Shown here piece by piece: positions 1-12,892 of a DNA stretch of 64,000 nucleotides. Numbering within the stretch: position 1 is the stretch's first letter; every line of letters starts with the position of its first letter. Source of the DNA: Poronia punctata (taxonomy: Eukaryota > Ascomycota > Sordariomycetes > Xylariales > Xylariaceae); the NCBI GenBank assembly GCA_022579005.1, contig MU401608.1:31804-95803 (forward strand), written 5' to 3'. The notes below the pieces were generated by a model. The model made no database searches and was not told the origin of the DNA. It was given only the letters and a program-made list of their open reading frames with translations. The translations under genes and the position numbers were made by a program.

Positions 1-3000
1 AGGCGCATGGGTTGTGAGGCCGCAAAAGTGGCCATGCTCGATCAACATCCAGCCTTGGCCTGCTCACCGAGTGACCATTTTGGCGCCGAGGTGACTCTCG
101 CGTTCCAGAATGGTCTTAGTTTGGGCGACGACGAATACCAAGGGAGCAAGCGCACCCTCGGTGAATTTACCCCGTAAGAGAGAAAACGACAGGATTTTAG
201 ACGGGGTTCTTTGTGTTCTCGATACCTACCAGTTGGCACGTCGGCGACCACATAGGTGGACAAAGGTGAGATTGGGGTTTGCGGGCATCGTGCTGGTGGA
301 GTTCGAGTCCCTGACAGGAGTGTGGGATGTTGACGACGACGGGTTCCGGTGGGCTCGTTTCCTGCTTGGGATTACGGGAGCTTTGGCATCAAACTTTTGC
401 CTTTGTCGCTGGCTTTGGTGGGTATCTCGTCAACCTTGGCGAGACGGCTGCATCGAATGAATTCGCTTGGGAGGTGAATAATACGGAAACATAAAAGGGG
501 TTTCATAGTCCTATAGGGTAGGTCAGGTCAAGTCGACTTAGCACTGTGGCTAAGCACACAGGCTTTTCAGCTGTGGCTAGTGCAAGGCTTGTACCATTTG
601 GCTGTGGCTCCCAGAGATATGTATCCTGGACCCAAAACCCCAGTACCATGAGTTATACTAGCATTGGCCTTACATCCTCTAAGGTGGCCATAGGCTATAT
701 CGGTTGAGCCCTGACCTTACCTTATCGTGTAAATTCCTTCGTATTTACTTCCCTTTGGTTGTAAATGTGTACATTAGGACCCAGGTAGGGGAAACGGGAG
801 ACCGACGACGATTTAAGCTAGTATATAGGTAGGGAGGGAGAGCAAAGGGGTAAGTCCTCGCTTTATTTATCATCGGGCCGTTTCTTTATTTATTTTTCTC
901 GTCTGGTCTTCCCGCCACCTACTGCATGGCACTTGGGGGGGGCCCTCTGCCCATGGGGAGGAGTAGGCTAGCAGGTTCTCTAGGTTAAATCTTTCTTTTC
1001 CCCGGCCATGGGGTTACACAACCAGATAAGCAGGCAGGTTGGGTGGGACGAATAACGATGCAGATATTGTAATGCATAGAAGGGAGGGTCAACCATACAT
1101 TCGGTCAAGTTGGTAGTCGGCATGGAATTGGATTGCACGAGTCAGTCGGGTGCGCTGCTGGACGGCGTTCAATTTGTTCGGGTCGATCCGGTTGGGGTTG
1201 GAATGATTTCCCTCGCCATCTCTTCCTGCGTGGTGGAAATCCAGAAAGCCTCCAGAACCATCCTGTAATGCATCTAGAATGGGATGTCAGACACCTTAGG
1301 AGGCATTCCTATCCAGGTGCATCACGGTCTTCCAAGGTTTCGGTGGCATATCATGTCATCATGGCAAGGCATCATGGGTAAGGGTCGTACTTTCCCTCTG
1401 CCCCTGTCCTGGTCGCAGACAAGTGGAAAAACTCTGAGGCCAATCATAGGTTTTGTCCCAGCCTTACCCCGATCCTACATGGTTAATAGTATTCTCTGGC
1501 CCTCTCCTCTTGGCTGTTCGCCTCCATGTGGATTCTTGCCTGTTTTCTTGGGTATCCTTATCTGTTGGACCCGACTGTCGTACATGCATGTGGGTATGTG
1601 CACAAAATTCTTTTCTCATCGGTCAGCCGTTACGTTTCTTGGTGGTCGAGCCCGGGAAGGAAGTGAGACAGGCAGGGCAAGGATGGCAGACTCGAGAGCC
1701 AATATCGCCTGGGCAGCCACTAATGGGCGTCGTTGGTCAAAGCTGTCAGACACCAAAGACGTATGGCTGCCCAATGCCTACGCACTAAATTTCAGGGCTC
1801 ATTGCTTTCATCTGCACCTCCGATCTAGACAGGTGCATAGTGAGAACAAGAACGCGTGTTGGTCTCGTTGTGCAGGCTGGGATGTGCATCTCATTGGAGG
1901 GAGAAGATGCCGATGATGAAGAGTAAGGAAAACCAGGTCAAATCATTGACAAGTAAACCGGTCGGGGATAGGTACTAGTGGCGCATCGGAGCGGAATGAG
2001 GTGGACATGTATGCTAGAGTAGGCGTTTCGTGGCTAAGCAGGGTAATAGGAGAAAAGATTGATGTCAACCTATTACTCTCTTGTCTCGTTACATCGCTTT
2101 CCTATAAGCTCTCTCTTTTGCACACCAACTATGCAGTTGGTAAATAGGCCGAGTTCCTTTTGATCTTATTTCCCATTGTCGGGTATCGACGACCTACCTC
2201 TATAGCACGTGCTGTCTACATAGCCTTACACTGCCAAAGAAGAAAAAAACACCTAAAGTTTACTAAGTCTCGGGCTTGCTCCCCCAACGACCCCTCACCT
2301 TAGCAGACAGTTAACCTTCGATGATTGGTAGGTATTTTTTATTCAAGAGCTGGGAGGAGCAGGAAGTAACGAGCGTAGATAGAAGCAGAAGCAAGAGCGA
2401 GCGGCCGGCGCGGCAACCTTACACGGCGTTGCTTTTGTAAACCCTTTGAGCCTGTTTACTAGGTAGCATTTAATCGCCTGTTGTATGATTGCTATTGATG
2501 CTACATAATAGGCAGTTTAGATTGCAAACACGGAAGCACCGAGAGGTCATGCCGCCATATATATTACGTCTTGTCCTCTATCTACAGTGCTACCTCGTGT
2601 TAAACAGACATTAGTAAGGGGGTGATTTGGGCTCTGTTTTGATGATAAACTAAGGTTAGGTTGGAAGATCGGACATACAGAGTTCTAGACGGCAAATAGA
2701 ATATGTTCTACTGATCATAATAAGATTGTAATAACCGGCCGGTAAGATTGCCTTATGCCCGACGTCATCTGGCGTAAACATGAACCTTTGTATATCTTGA
2801 GGCTTGAACTGCATATGGACAAGGTGTTAATATTCTGTAGTAGTATCCTGGACCGCTAACAGGTTGGCTTGTCCACCTGACCATATGAACTCGCCTTATG
2901 CAAAGTGCTGTGTAGAAAACGCTCTTCTCCCGCTCGAATCCAATGGCAGCATTTCAGTCAAAGGGACTAAGGTTAGTCAGCTTGTAGTTCTAACATCTGC

Positions 3001-5135
3001 AGCTTATGTGCACGTTCTCATCCACCATGCCTCTATCGGTTCGGCGCTCCAGTGGTGCTCGCTTTTGTACTAATGGATATCCTTGCATACGCGTACATAA
3101 GTCAACTTCTTTAAAAACATCAATTACATAGACAAATACTAGAAGTGGTATCATGTACGGCTTGTTATACTGCAAAAATAGCTGATGCCATGTACTTGGT
3201 ATGACACAAGCTGGCAAGATATTAGTGGAAGATTGTCGCAAGTCAGTCTGATAACCTGGAAGATCATAAGAGAGAAGGCAGCGGGAGCTAAAATCTCAAT
3301 CTGAAGAAGGTGATCGCAGGTAATTATGCTTAAATTGGCACTTGTGGTGGTGATTCTGCAGAATTTGGTCGATAGTCTGCACCAAGCAGCAACCACACTA
3401 GGCTAGCCGATCGACGTAGCCTAGATAATTCTTGGCGCACAAGGTCAGATGCGCTGCTGATCTATCTACATACATAATACCTACTTGCACACAACGTGAC
3501 AACGTTCATCCGTAGACAATTGCCTTGAACGTTTCGACAAGATATGTCTTGTTTTGTAGATTCGAAGTGCGCCCCTCCCCTTAATAATACCTGCTCCCTA
3601 TAGCCATGCTTTAGCAGTCCTAGCTCCCCGCGGTGTGTTGGTTTGCCCAGGCTCGTTCTGTACCTGTGCCATATGTTGTTCAAACAAACTGGGCCAGGGA
3701 CTGATCAGAAAGAGGAAAAGCGCTGGCTCCTTTGCCCCATATTGATGAGTTGTCCTTGACCCTTGTCGCATTGACTTACTGTTTTGGGACGTGCCCCAGT
3801 TGAAGACGGAAGGAGGGGTTATCTTTGGCAATGCGACGAGATTTTCAAGCATTGATCAAGAGCTTCCTTTCCGTGCTTCCAGAAGACGTTTTTTGTACAC
3901 GATTTTTTTTTTTACGAGGCCGGTCTATGCTCTTGTTGTATAGTAGAGATATAATGCATTAGTAGTCCTAACTTAGACTTTGGTTGCCCCCCTTAAAAAG
4001 CAGAGGAAGAACAGCGAGCAACATGTAGTCTAGGTAATATGTCCTAGTTTAGCTGTAAATATTTACGTTAGATAGCCCACACAAGTCCAACCTCCCCACA
4101 AGTCGTAGATAGATGCTATATTAAATCGTCAGAATTAAAGCTGTTTGGAGACCCCGCACTACACGCCAATTGGCCCCCCACGATTTCCCCCCTCCAACAA
4201 AAACCACTCAAGAGCCAGTCTCCCTGCGTTGTGAATATTCTATTATGAAAGGAGTAATGCACAAACAACTTGATAAAGGCAACAGGCCTGAGGACGCCTC
4301 CAGCTTGATTGGTGTCTAGGTATGACCTATTGGCCGGATAGTTATACAAATATGTCCGTCTGTATCTTCCATGTACCGTATTTTTCTTGGGATAGTTTGA
4401 CAATCTAAATTAGTTTTGGTATAAACTGACAAGTATACTCCCTCAAGCCAAGAGCATTGTTGGCACACACCCAGGCAAGCCAGGCTAGGGCTTTGCAAGC
4501 GTCGTGTGAGAGATTCCTGTCACACCTCCGGCGTGCACAGGATGATAAGATACCTAATACGTACTCTGAAGCCCCCTAGGTTAGTATTTTAGGTACCGCC
4601 TACCTACTGCACGAATTAGGGCCCCTGTTTAGTACCCGAAACCACTAGTACAGAGCCGGGATGGTCGGGACTGTGCCTGTCTGTAGCTCCATCCTCTCCC
4701 ACGTCGGAACTCAGCCCACTGCAGTGTTGCCGAAGAGATGCTACCGTGTTGATATGCATCCGAACCGCTTTATTCACGGGTCCATGGCCCTTCAGAGGTC
4801 GCATGTGATACCTACTCGGCGTACCAAATGAACCGTTGAGAGAAGGGTATGGTTGGCGAGCTTGGCGACGGCCACCCATTCATCTCATTTCTCTCCCACT
4901 TTGAGCCCGCTCAGCGCCCTCCATATTTTCTGCCGATTCTCCTGCTTTTTTGGATTTTGGTAGCCACATTATTTTTCCTTCTTGAAATCTAACCTAGGGC
5001 AACTCCTTGCAGTCGCGCCAGCCGGATCTTCGTCGCTGGTGAGGGTCTGTTGACCGCCAACGCATTATCTCCGCCCCATGCTAGTTATCGTCACCGTTTG
5101 CCAATAACAGCTCGAAGCCTCACTTCTTATTCCTG
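1..5135. other. Intergenic region at left edge, no supportable gene
   Basis: No reading frame here combines an ATG, a plausible length and a recognisable family. The longest open frame (1284-1916, +, 210 codons) overlaps other open frames, is rich in Trp, Cys and Arg, and resembles nothing I know. At the extreme left, the minus strand has a short ATG-led frame (288 down to 230) ending in a GTAGGT donor-like site, followed by open frames down to about 42. This could be the start of a gene running off the left edge, but the downstream acceptor is poor, so it is not called. The rest is ordinary-composition spacer with scattered TAGGTAGG/CCTACCTA runs and homopolymers. Confidence 0.5.
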
Positions 5136-5190
5136 CTCCCCTCCCCCCTCTCTTTTCCTCTCTCCCACCCTCTCCCTCCCTCCCCCATCC
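5136..5190 (+). promoter_or_regulatory. Pyrimidine-rich tract upstream of the kinase-like gene
   Basis: This is an almost uninterrupted C/T run on the plus strand, about 565 nt upstream of the ATG at 5755. CT-rich tracts are common in promoters and 5' leaders of filamentous fungi, often near transcription starts. The assignment to the downstream gene rests only on position and orientation. Confidence 0.4.
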
Positions 5191-5754
5191 TCGTCTTAAT
5201 CACCATCCACAGCCCTCTTTACACGTCATTCCCCCAGACCATACCATCATGCATGCCTAGGCAGCCATGCCCGGCCCCAATCTCACCATTTCCCAATCTA
5301 TCCTTCAAGTAATATCTGGTGACCCCAGCTACTTGTACCATCGTCTTACAATCGGACAGGGCTGTGAGATAATCGAATTGCAATCCGTGTTCCCCGCCTA
5401 GAAGCGCTAAGTCATCCATGCCCAAGCTGGTTACGCATCGGTTCAAGTATTGGCTCGAACACCTGGATTCGTTGGTATCCGGCCCACGATCGCCTCAAGC
5501 CTCGACCGCGTTCGAAAGGGGTATTTCATCATCTGCCCCGTCTTCGCCTGTCGCCCGCCTAAACTAGTCGCTGGTGCGTCTGCGTGGCAACGTAGCTGAG
5601 ACGGCGGACCCAACATAACACTGGTACCCCGTCTTTGACACATGCTCACTGGCCTCCTTCTTTCTTTTTTTGCATGATACCTATGAGGTATTGACTGGAT
5701 ACGTCGATATTATTGGGAATCCACAGTACCAATCTTCACTCAGAGACCGTCGTC

Positions 5755-8450
5755 ATGTCCGCATCGACGCAAGCTTCGTCTTCGTCTCCGACATTATCGG
5801 ATAGCAGCCGCTTTTCCGCGATTTGGAAGAAAGTCACCGGCAAGGGCCACAAGACGACCTCGCCACCAGATACCTGCTCGGAACCAGGCTTGTCCCGTGC
5901 CTCTTCACGTAGCTCGGGCTTGATCCAAAGAGTCTCACGGAGGGTCGTTCCTAACCTACCTAGGGCAAAGACGTTCAAGAGGCAATTATCTGAGGAGAGG
6001 GAGAGGCTAGAACCCGTTCAGCCCAGCCCCGCCGAAAGAAGGGCCGTCTCGGTCGATAGGCGACTACATCACCACCGTGGCGCCTCTCGTTCGAGCCAGT
6101 TTTTGCCTCGCGCAAGCGCGCCCGGCTTCTTCGATGACGTTGATCTAGGGACGAGCAAGATCGACGCCCTTGCTCAGCCCATATCAACGCCTCAAAGTCC
6201 TGCTGATGAAAAGCAATTTTTGAGTCTCAACAACGTTAGTGCCACGAATATAGCCGAAGATGAAAACCTCACCGATGAGCAAATGCCCATAGGTCTATAT
6301 CCCGAGACGCGCTCGGCCGCCGATGGCCGGTCTGTGGACACCGCTCAGTACGACGCCATGATACATGACGAGCTAGAACGAAAATGGATCCTGAACCTCA
6401 GCATGCATTTCCGCGATAAGTCGAAGCGGGAGAAATTCTTCGTTACTTACAGAGAAAGACACTCGGTATGGAGGCGGGTGACTATTTCCATCGACTACCG
6501 GAATGCTCCCGATGATTCCCTCGAGAAAGAGCTGCTCAACATTAGTTTCCAGAGAGAGAAGAGCGACAAGATCTACGAGGCCATTCGTGAAAGCCTCCAA
6601 GATATTCAGTTTTATGATACCGTCACAAACCTAAAATTACAGACCGCTGAAGGTAGACTTCACGTACATGTAGTTGAAGATGTGAATGTATGTGGACCTT
6701 CATAATACTATGGGCGCTAGCTAATAGTGTCATCCAGGAAATTATACAGTATCCAAGTGTTCGTACGTTCCAGCACCTCGGCTGTCGGCGCATTCGAGAG
6801 AGCGATATCGAGTTCGACTCTCACATGTCTGGTTTTGTGTACAAAGTCCGGGTTGACGGACAGACGCTCATCAAAAAGGAGATACCGGGCCCAGACACCA
6901 TAGAGGAGTTCCTGTACGAGGTGAATGCCCTCAACTCGCTCCAGTTTTCGAATAGCGTCATTGGTTTCCACGGGGTAGTCGTCGACGAAGACGACCAATC
7001 CGTCAAAGGACTCCTCATTAGTTTTGCTAAGCAAGGTGCTCTTGTTGACCTTATCTATGACTCGCGAGAAGGCACGGGGCCGGAGTTACCTTGGGATGTT
7101 CGAGAGAGATGGGCAAGGCAGATTGTGCAGGGACTTTCTGATCTCCATGAATCGGGCTTCGTTCAAGGCGACTTTACTCTCTCCAACATTGTTATTGACG
7201 ATTTCGGCGACGCCAAGATCATAGACATCAACAGGCGAGGTTGTCCAGTCGGTTGGGAACCGCCAGAGGCATTGCCCCTCCTTGACAGCCATCAGCGGAT
7301 TTCCATGTATATTGGCGTCAAGTCCGACCTTTATCAGCTAGGCATGGTGTTGTGGGCGCTGGCGACACTAGATGATGAGCCCGAGGCACGGCGTCGGCCT
7401 CTTCGGCTGAAGCCCGACCTCGATGTGCCTCTGTGGTATCGTCAGATAGTGGAGAGTTGTCTAAGCGAAAGTCCGCGCGATAGAATGCATGCTACCACAT
7501 TGCTCACCATATTCCCGGAAATGGCGTGCAACGACGCGTACGAGGAGCGGGTGGTGCCATCGATTTCAGTAAAAGACTACACTTCGTTCGAAAATTATGC
7601 GACGGATGAGAGTCCTGACCCTCCAAGACAGAGGACGGTCAAACCCCGCAGCAGTTGGCCATACTCCACGGTTAGTAACACGCAGGCGACTTCACCAAGC
7701 TTCTCAGAGGAGGAGCCATCCTATCCACCGCGTGGTCGTTCTCCTCCTAGCCCTCGCCGGACACATCATGGTTTATACGAGCAGCCTTATGTTGACAGAG
7801 ATGCAACGTGGGTGGCGCCGCATGATGACGCAGTTGTGGATGATGAACCCGCTGCGGAAGAGGTAGGGGCTGGGGCACCAGGAGACCTGGAAACCACAGC
7901 TGTTTTCGCGAACGGAATGTCAATGGAGGAAGAACTCGAGCAAATCGAGGCGAATCTCCGAGCTGAGACTAGCCTGAAAAATGAGCAGACTCAGCCGACT
8001 GGTGGTGATAGCCAGGCGCATGACGCTTTGTTGGAAACAGACGCCGCGGAACCATATGCAGCGGCTAGTGGCCAGGACGAGGAGCAGATATTGCTAGGCG
8101 AGGATGAGTCCAACGTGCTCACTCCCACAGAGTCGATAGCATCCGAGGGTTCAGACGACACGCCAGTTCGAAAGATGCCAAAACCTGTTGAGTCAACGGG
8201 TGGACTTTCGGAAAGCATGCAGAGACATGCAGATGTTAGTGAAGAACAGGTGGAGTTTACCAAGGAACAGGGAACGATCGATACAGATATCGACGACCCA
8301 GATTCGGCTTATACATATGATAGGGGAGAAGTTGAAATCAAGGACATGCCCACACGGCTTACGGAACCGACGGCCGCTGTCTCTGACCTAAACGCGCCGC
8401 AAAACGACATACCCCTTTCGAAGGTAACGGCGGTTGGCGGGGTGGAATAA
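5755..8450 (+). CDS. Diverged protein kinase-like protein (two exons)
   Basis: Exons are 5755-6687 and 6738-8450, with donor GTATGT, branch-like GCTAAT at 6720-6725 and acceptor CAG at 6737. The TACAG at 6749 is also in phase and would remove four residues. The product is about 881 aa. The upstream in-frame TTG at 5713 is not a credible start, so I use ATG 5755. Residues 1-100 are Ser/Arg-rich and probably disordered; 200-320 form a conserved-looking domain I cannot name. Kinase features follow: Lys357/358 after a weak Gly loop, Glu372, catalytic-loop Gly455-Asp456...Asn461 (QGD in place of HRD), Asp474-Ile-Asn in place of DFG, and PPE 486-488. The catalytic Asp, Asn and metal-binding Asp are present, so weak activity is possible. 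The C-terminal 300 residues are acidic and low-complexity. The substrate is unknown. Confidence 0.8.
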
Positions 8451-8799
8451 GCTACAGAGGAACAAACCTTACCAGCACGGGCCTTGTATAGAGGCAACTG
8501 CTTGAGAAAAGAGGTGACTTCTGCTCATAGGCCTGGTTGCATCGAGGAGCACGAGGTTAGTACTGTACACGGGATAGTCCGATCCTATATTTCTTGCTTC
8601 TGTATCTCTCCCTTGTGTTTTCGATATACTTTCGGCCAGTTGTTCGGATCAAAGCAAGGTTTAAGGCGCCAGCATCGCTTCTGTACGATCTATCTCATCT
8701 TAGATGAACCGCATTTAATCACGGGTAGCATTATGGTTGGAAAGCGGATACGAATTTACGACATTATATATATAGTAAAATAAAAACTTTTGACAATGC

Positions 8800-8824
8800 A
8801 AAAAAAAAAAAAAAAAAAAAAAAA
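8800..8824 (+). repeat. Homopolymer A25 downstream of the kinase-like gene
   Basis: This is an uninterrupted run of 25 A, about 350 nt after the stop codon and preceded by AT-rich sequence. It could be a slippage-prone homopolymer in the 3' flank or the poly(A) tail of an inserted retrocopy. I see no target-site duplication or retroelement frame next to it, so the first is more likely. Confidence 0.85.
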
Positions 8825-10920
8825 CCACCTTCGAATTAGCGAGCCTTTATACTATGCATATATGTGGTCGTTTAACTGCCATCTCAGTCACCTGTTGAAA
8901 ATTCCATCGCTAGCTCCTAGGTTGACTGTTGGTCGACAGGTACGAGTATATTGAGAAGCAGGCCGAATAGGAGGTACTTGAGCATTTTGGTAACATCTCA
9001 ATCCGGGCTTTAATAATTCGCTTTTTTTAACTACGAGTAGGCAGCTGATATACGCGTAGAAGTTGCGAATCGAATATATCTGGACATCTGATCACCTGGC
9101 AGTAGAACGTAGCACTTACGAGTACATTCTATTCGAGAAGACGCCATGGACAACGAGTATGGAGATACTCGTAACTCATGATAGGATAAGACCTCATAGC
9201 AGATGACCGATAACAGGCCAAACAATGTGGCAAAATTACAGGTAAGCGGGTAAAGCCTCAGACGTGGCGCAATGACGTATCGATAAAGCTGTGGCGATAC
9301 AGCAAAACATTTCTTTCTAGACAGAAACTGAAAGGCCTAGGCAATTCGAGTGGGGCCCAGGGCTGACTCCACTGGCTGTCCCTAACCATTTACCCCTTTC
9401 CTTATTGGCTAGGGAATTCGATGTAATGGATCCACAATGCCCGTTTGTTGGGAATAGAGGTACCTGTGGTACCTGCTAATCAACAGGCAAAAAGTTGCAG
9501 CAAATCAAGGTTCTAACAATTTGCAATTCGTAAATGGACACATTGCAATTGGCAGCCAGTCGACGTCTGCCGACAAATTAACAGGATATCAGAATCTTGT
9601 ATCTGCACGTGAAATTGTCTACGTAGCACACCAGATAAAAATGCATGTAGAACTCTTTTAATCAAGTAGAGTTGGTCTTCACTGCTCTCAATGCCAAAGC
9701 CGAGGTCTGAAAGCTATCTGGGGAATGGGATGACGTAACAACAAGAATCCTCCACCACCTTCACAGAGGTCGTCAACTCGATCCCACAAAAGATAACCCG
9801 CGGGGATCTGCGAGATATGATCACATTATGACAATTTTTGTCGTCAACAGCCACACCTCAAAAAGGCTGTGATGCTAGAAATGAAGTTCAAATCAAGCCG
9901 GCGGGCGGGTAGTGATACGATAATGTGGCCGGCAACGCGGGTGGGCACGGGCTGGAATCGGAATAAAATCGGGTTGACTTCCGAAGGTTGCACCCGTGTG
10001 CGTGCAAGGCAACTAGGTACTTACCTGCAGGAAACATGCCGACATCTGGCTAAATATATGCCCGATAACATGGAACTTAAAACTGAGAGCAAAATATTGG
10101 GCTAGAGAATGGATTTAGAGGCTGCCTATAATCACGTGTTAGAAGGTTTCCTTTCTTCCACGCAGTTTACACGAGTATGAAGGGATAGGACGGCATTCAA
10201 GTACAAGTAGGTAGGTCAGGGAGTAGGGTGAAACAGGTTCCATGTCCATTTTGAGTCAAACTGGCTAGGACGTGAAGGATAGCGCCCATCAGATGAGAAT
10301 GACAGTTTTGGGACGGACGTTGTCTAGGACTCCAGAAACGGAAAGATCCATGCAGCGGACCGGCTTGTTATTGGCTACTACCCCTGCCTTGCCAACCACT
10401 ACATCTGCCCCTTCCCCCAACAATTCAACAAATTTTGAGATCTACTTTGAGCGCATAGTGCGGACGGTTGTGTGGAGACAGATATATACAGTGCAAAGTT
10501 CAACCCCTTACGTACTTACAACAGCTTTTTCAGGGTTCCAAAAATTTCAGGACAGTGTGACCTACACAGTCAAGTCTCCACATTCCTGAGGAATTCTAGT
10601 ATCTCTGAGGATTACCACGGACTCAGCAAAGGTGAACATTTTCAAGACTCCGCAAGTTGCTTCGACCTAAACAACAGTCAGTCCAGCAACATTCGAGGCG
10701 ATTCGCATACCTCGGCTTCTTGTGACTGATCAATCATTGCCTGCGCTTGCATTTTGCCTCTGATTACGTGCATTTTCGTCACTCAATGGCTTCCGGTGGT
10801 TAGAAATTTCGGATACATATATACATCTAAACTAAAACCATAAGACATCCAAATCTTAACTTGATTTCTTTCATTCACGTTCCTCAAAAACTGCGACCAG
10901 CATTGTTTCAAAATCTATCG

Positions 10921-10988
10921 GTAAGCGCCCTATCTCTATTTCAACACAGCTCACGCCACCCCTAGAACCCATAGGTAATTTTTTTCAG
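10921..10988 (+). promoter_or_regulatory. Candidate 5' UTR intron of OLE1
   Basis: A GTAAGC donor at 10921 is followed after 68 nt by a TTTTTTCAG acceptor ending at 10988. Size and signals match the coding introns of this locus, and the site lies about 350 nt upstream of the OLE1 ATG. Leader introns are frequent in highly expressed fungal genes. No open frame depends on it, so only the splice signals support it. Confidence 0.35.
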
Positions 10989-11334
10989 GGTTCGATGCTG
11001 GGTAGTCCCACTCACGTTATACTCCCCTATACCCACCCATCAACCAAGCACTCCCTGCAACCGGGCACAGTACGCACATGTGCCTTTGTACCTAGCCCGC
11101 CCTAGCCCGTGCAATGCCCGTGCATGTCGAGTTGAATAAATATCAAACCTAATCCACCTCCCATTTTTCTTCCCGCACTCCCTTCTAACTCTTAACAACC
11201 AAACCGTTCCTTTTCTCCGCCGTCAAGCCAACTAACTCCGGACGGTAGGACACAGTTCCAACAGAGAGATACCATCGAAAAAATCGGAAAGCCTGAAAAC
11301 GATAGTCGACGAAACCCCCGAACTGTCGTTCGCC

Positions 11335-12892
11335 ATGGCATCCGCCTCCAGCGCGCCCAATGTCGGCGGCGTGGCTGACCCTGCCCACTACCCCGACGGC
11401 ACCAAGGACTACAAGCCGTTGAGGGGCAACCAGTACGACTTAAAGAAGCCTCACATTACGGAATATCCCATAACATGGGGCAACTGGTACAAGCACGTCA
11501 ACTGGTTGAACACGTACTTTATCATTTTCATCCCTATGATGGGTTGCGTTGGAGCTTACTACACGCCTTTGAAACTGAAGACGCTGGCCTTCGCCATCTT
11601 CTACTACTTCAACTCGGGTCTCGGCATCACTGCCGGATACCATCGACTCTGGGCCCATACATCATACAAGGCCTCCCTGCCTCTGAAGATCTACCTTGCC
11701 GCTATGGGCGCTGCAAGTGTTGAAGGCTCGGCTAGATGGTGGTCGAGGGATCACCGAGCTCATCACAGATATACCGAGTAAGTTGTGGGATGATGCCATG
11801 ATGGTAACAAACGCAAAATGCTAACCTGGCGGAACTACAGTACCGAGAAAGACCCCTACAGTGTCCGCAAGGGCCTTCTTTACTCCCATCTCGGTTGGAT
11901 GGTCATGAAGCAGAACCCCAAGCGCATCGGAAGAACTGATATTTCGGATCTCAACGATGACCCCGTTGTTGTTTGGCAGCATCGTCACTGTAAGTCTTGA
12001 GTCCTATGCTATCTACTTCCAACCGTGACTAACACATTCACCACTAGATATCAAAACTGTCCTTACAATGGCCCTGATCGTCCCGACTCTTGTCTGCGGC
12101 TTTGGCTGGGGTGACTGGATTGGTGGCTTCGTCTACGCCGGCATTCTCCGAATCTTCTTCGTTCAGCAAGCCACTTTCTGCGTCAACTCGCTTGCTCACT
12201 GGCTCGGCGACCAGCCCTTCGATGACCGCAACTCTCCTAGAGATCACGTTTTCACCGCTCTTGTCACCCTTGGTGAGGGCTACCACAACTTCCACCACGA
12301 GTTCCCCTCGGATTACCGAAATGCGATCGAGTGGTGGCAATACGACCCCACCAAATGGTTCATCTGGACCTGCAAGAAGATCGGCCTGGCCTATGACCTA
12401 AAGCAGTTCCGTCAAAACGAGATCGAGAAAGGCCGTGTCCAGCAGTTGCAGAAGAAGCTTGACCAGAAGCGATCCACCCTCGACTGGGGAACGCCCCTGG
12501 AGCAGCTCCCTGTCATCAGCTGGGACGACTTCGTTGCCGAGTCGAAGAACGGCAAGGCTCTTGTCTCGATTGCCGGTGTTATCCACGATGTGACCGACTT
12601 CATCAAGGACCATCCCGGTGGAAAGGCACTCATCACATCCGCCATTGGCAAGGACGCCACTGCCATCTTCAACGGTGGTGTCTACCTCCACTCCAATGCC
12701 GCCCACAACCTTCTGTCTACTATGCGCGTTGGTGTACTACGTGGCGGCTGTGAGGTCGAGATCTGGAAACGGGCCCAGTCCGAGAACAAGGATGTCTCCA
12801 TATTGTACGATTCCTCGGGCAAGCGCATTGTCCGCGCCGGCGATCAAGTGACCAAGATCGTCAAGCCCACAGCGAGCGCCGATGCGGCATAA
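11335..12892 (+). CDS. OLE1: Stearoyl-CoA (acyl-CoA) delta-9 desaturase with cytochrome b5 domain
   Basis: Exons are 11335-11777, 11841-11989 and 12048-12892, with introns of 63 and 58 nt that rejoin conserved text across both junctions (RYTDTEKDPY and HRHYIKTV). The product is 478 aa, the usual length for fungal OLE1. The enzyme inserts the first double bond (C9) into palmitoyl- and stearoyl-CoA in the ER membrane, using electrons passed through its own cytochrome b5 domain. Three iron-binding His boxes are intact: HRLWAH (103-108), HRAHH (140-144) and HNFHH (277-281). Hydrophobic segments surround residues 58-100 and 205-245. The C-terminal b5 domain (about 355-435) has HPGG with His386 and a second haem region with His412/His417. 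It is convergent with the SNF2 gene. All catalytic residues are present. Confidence 0.97.

Larger units (their letters stand above)
8451..11334. other. Intergenic region between the kinase-like gene and OLE1
   Basis: This 2.9-kb spacer holds the 3' flank of the kinase-like gene and the promoter and leader of OLE1. Short open frames at 8484-8783, 9869-10105 and 10272-10589 lack family resemblance and are taken as chance. Sequence after about 11100 is rich in C/A and C/T, as expected for the leader of a highly expressed fungal gene. A possible leader intron is listed separately. Confidence 0.55.

Noticed and set aside
1284..1916. 210-codon plus-strand frame
   Set aside because: No domain or compositional sign of coding, overlapping alternative frames, and no splice context or recognisable relatives.
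5713..5754. Upstream extension of the kinase-like protein
   Set aside because: The frame begins at TTG, which is not a normal fungal start; ATG at 5755 is in frame.
8484..8783. 99-codon plus-strand frame after the kinase-like gene
   Set aside because: Low-information composition in the 3' flank, with no splice signal joining it to the upstream gene.
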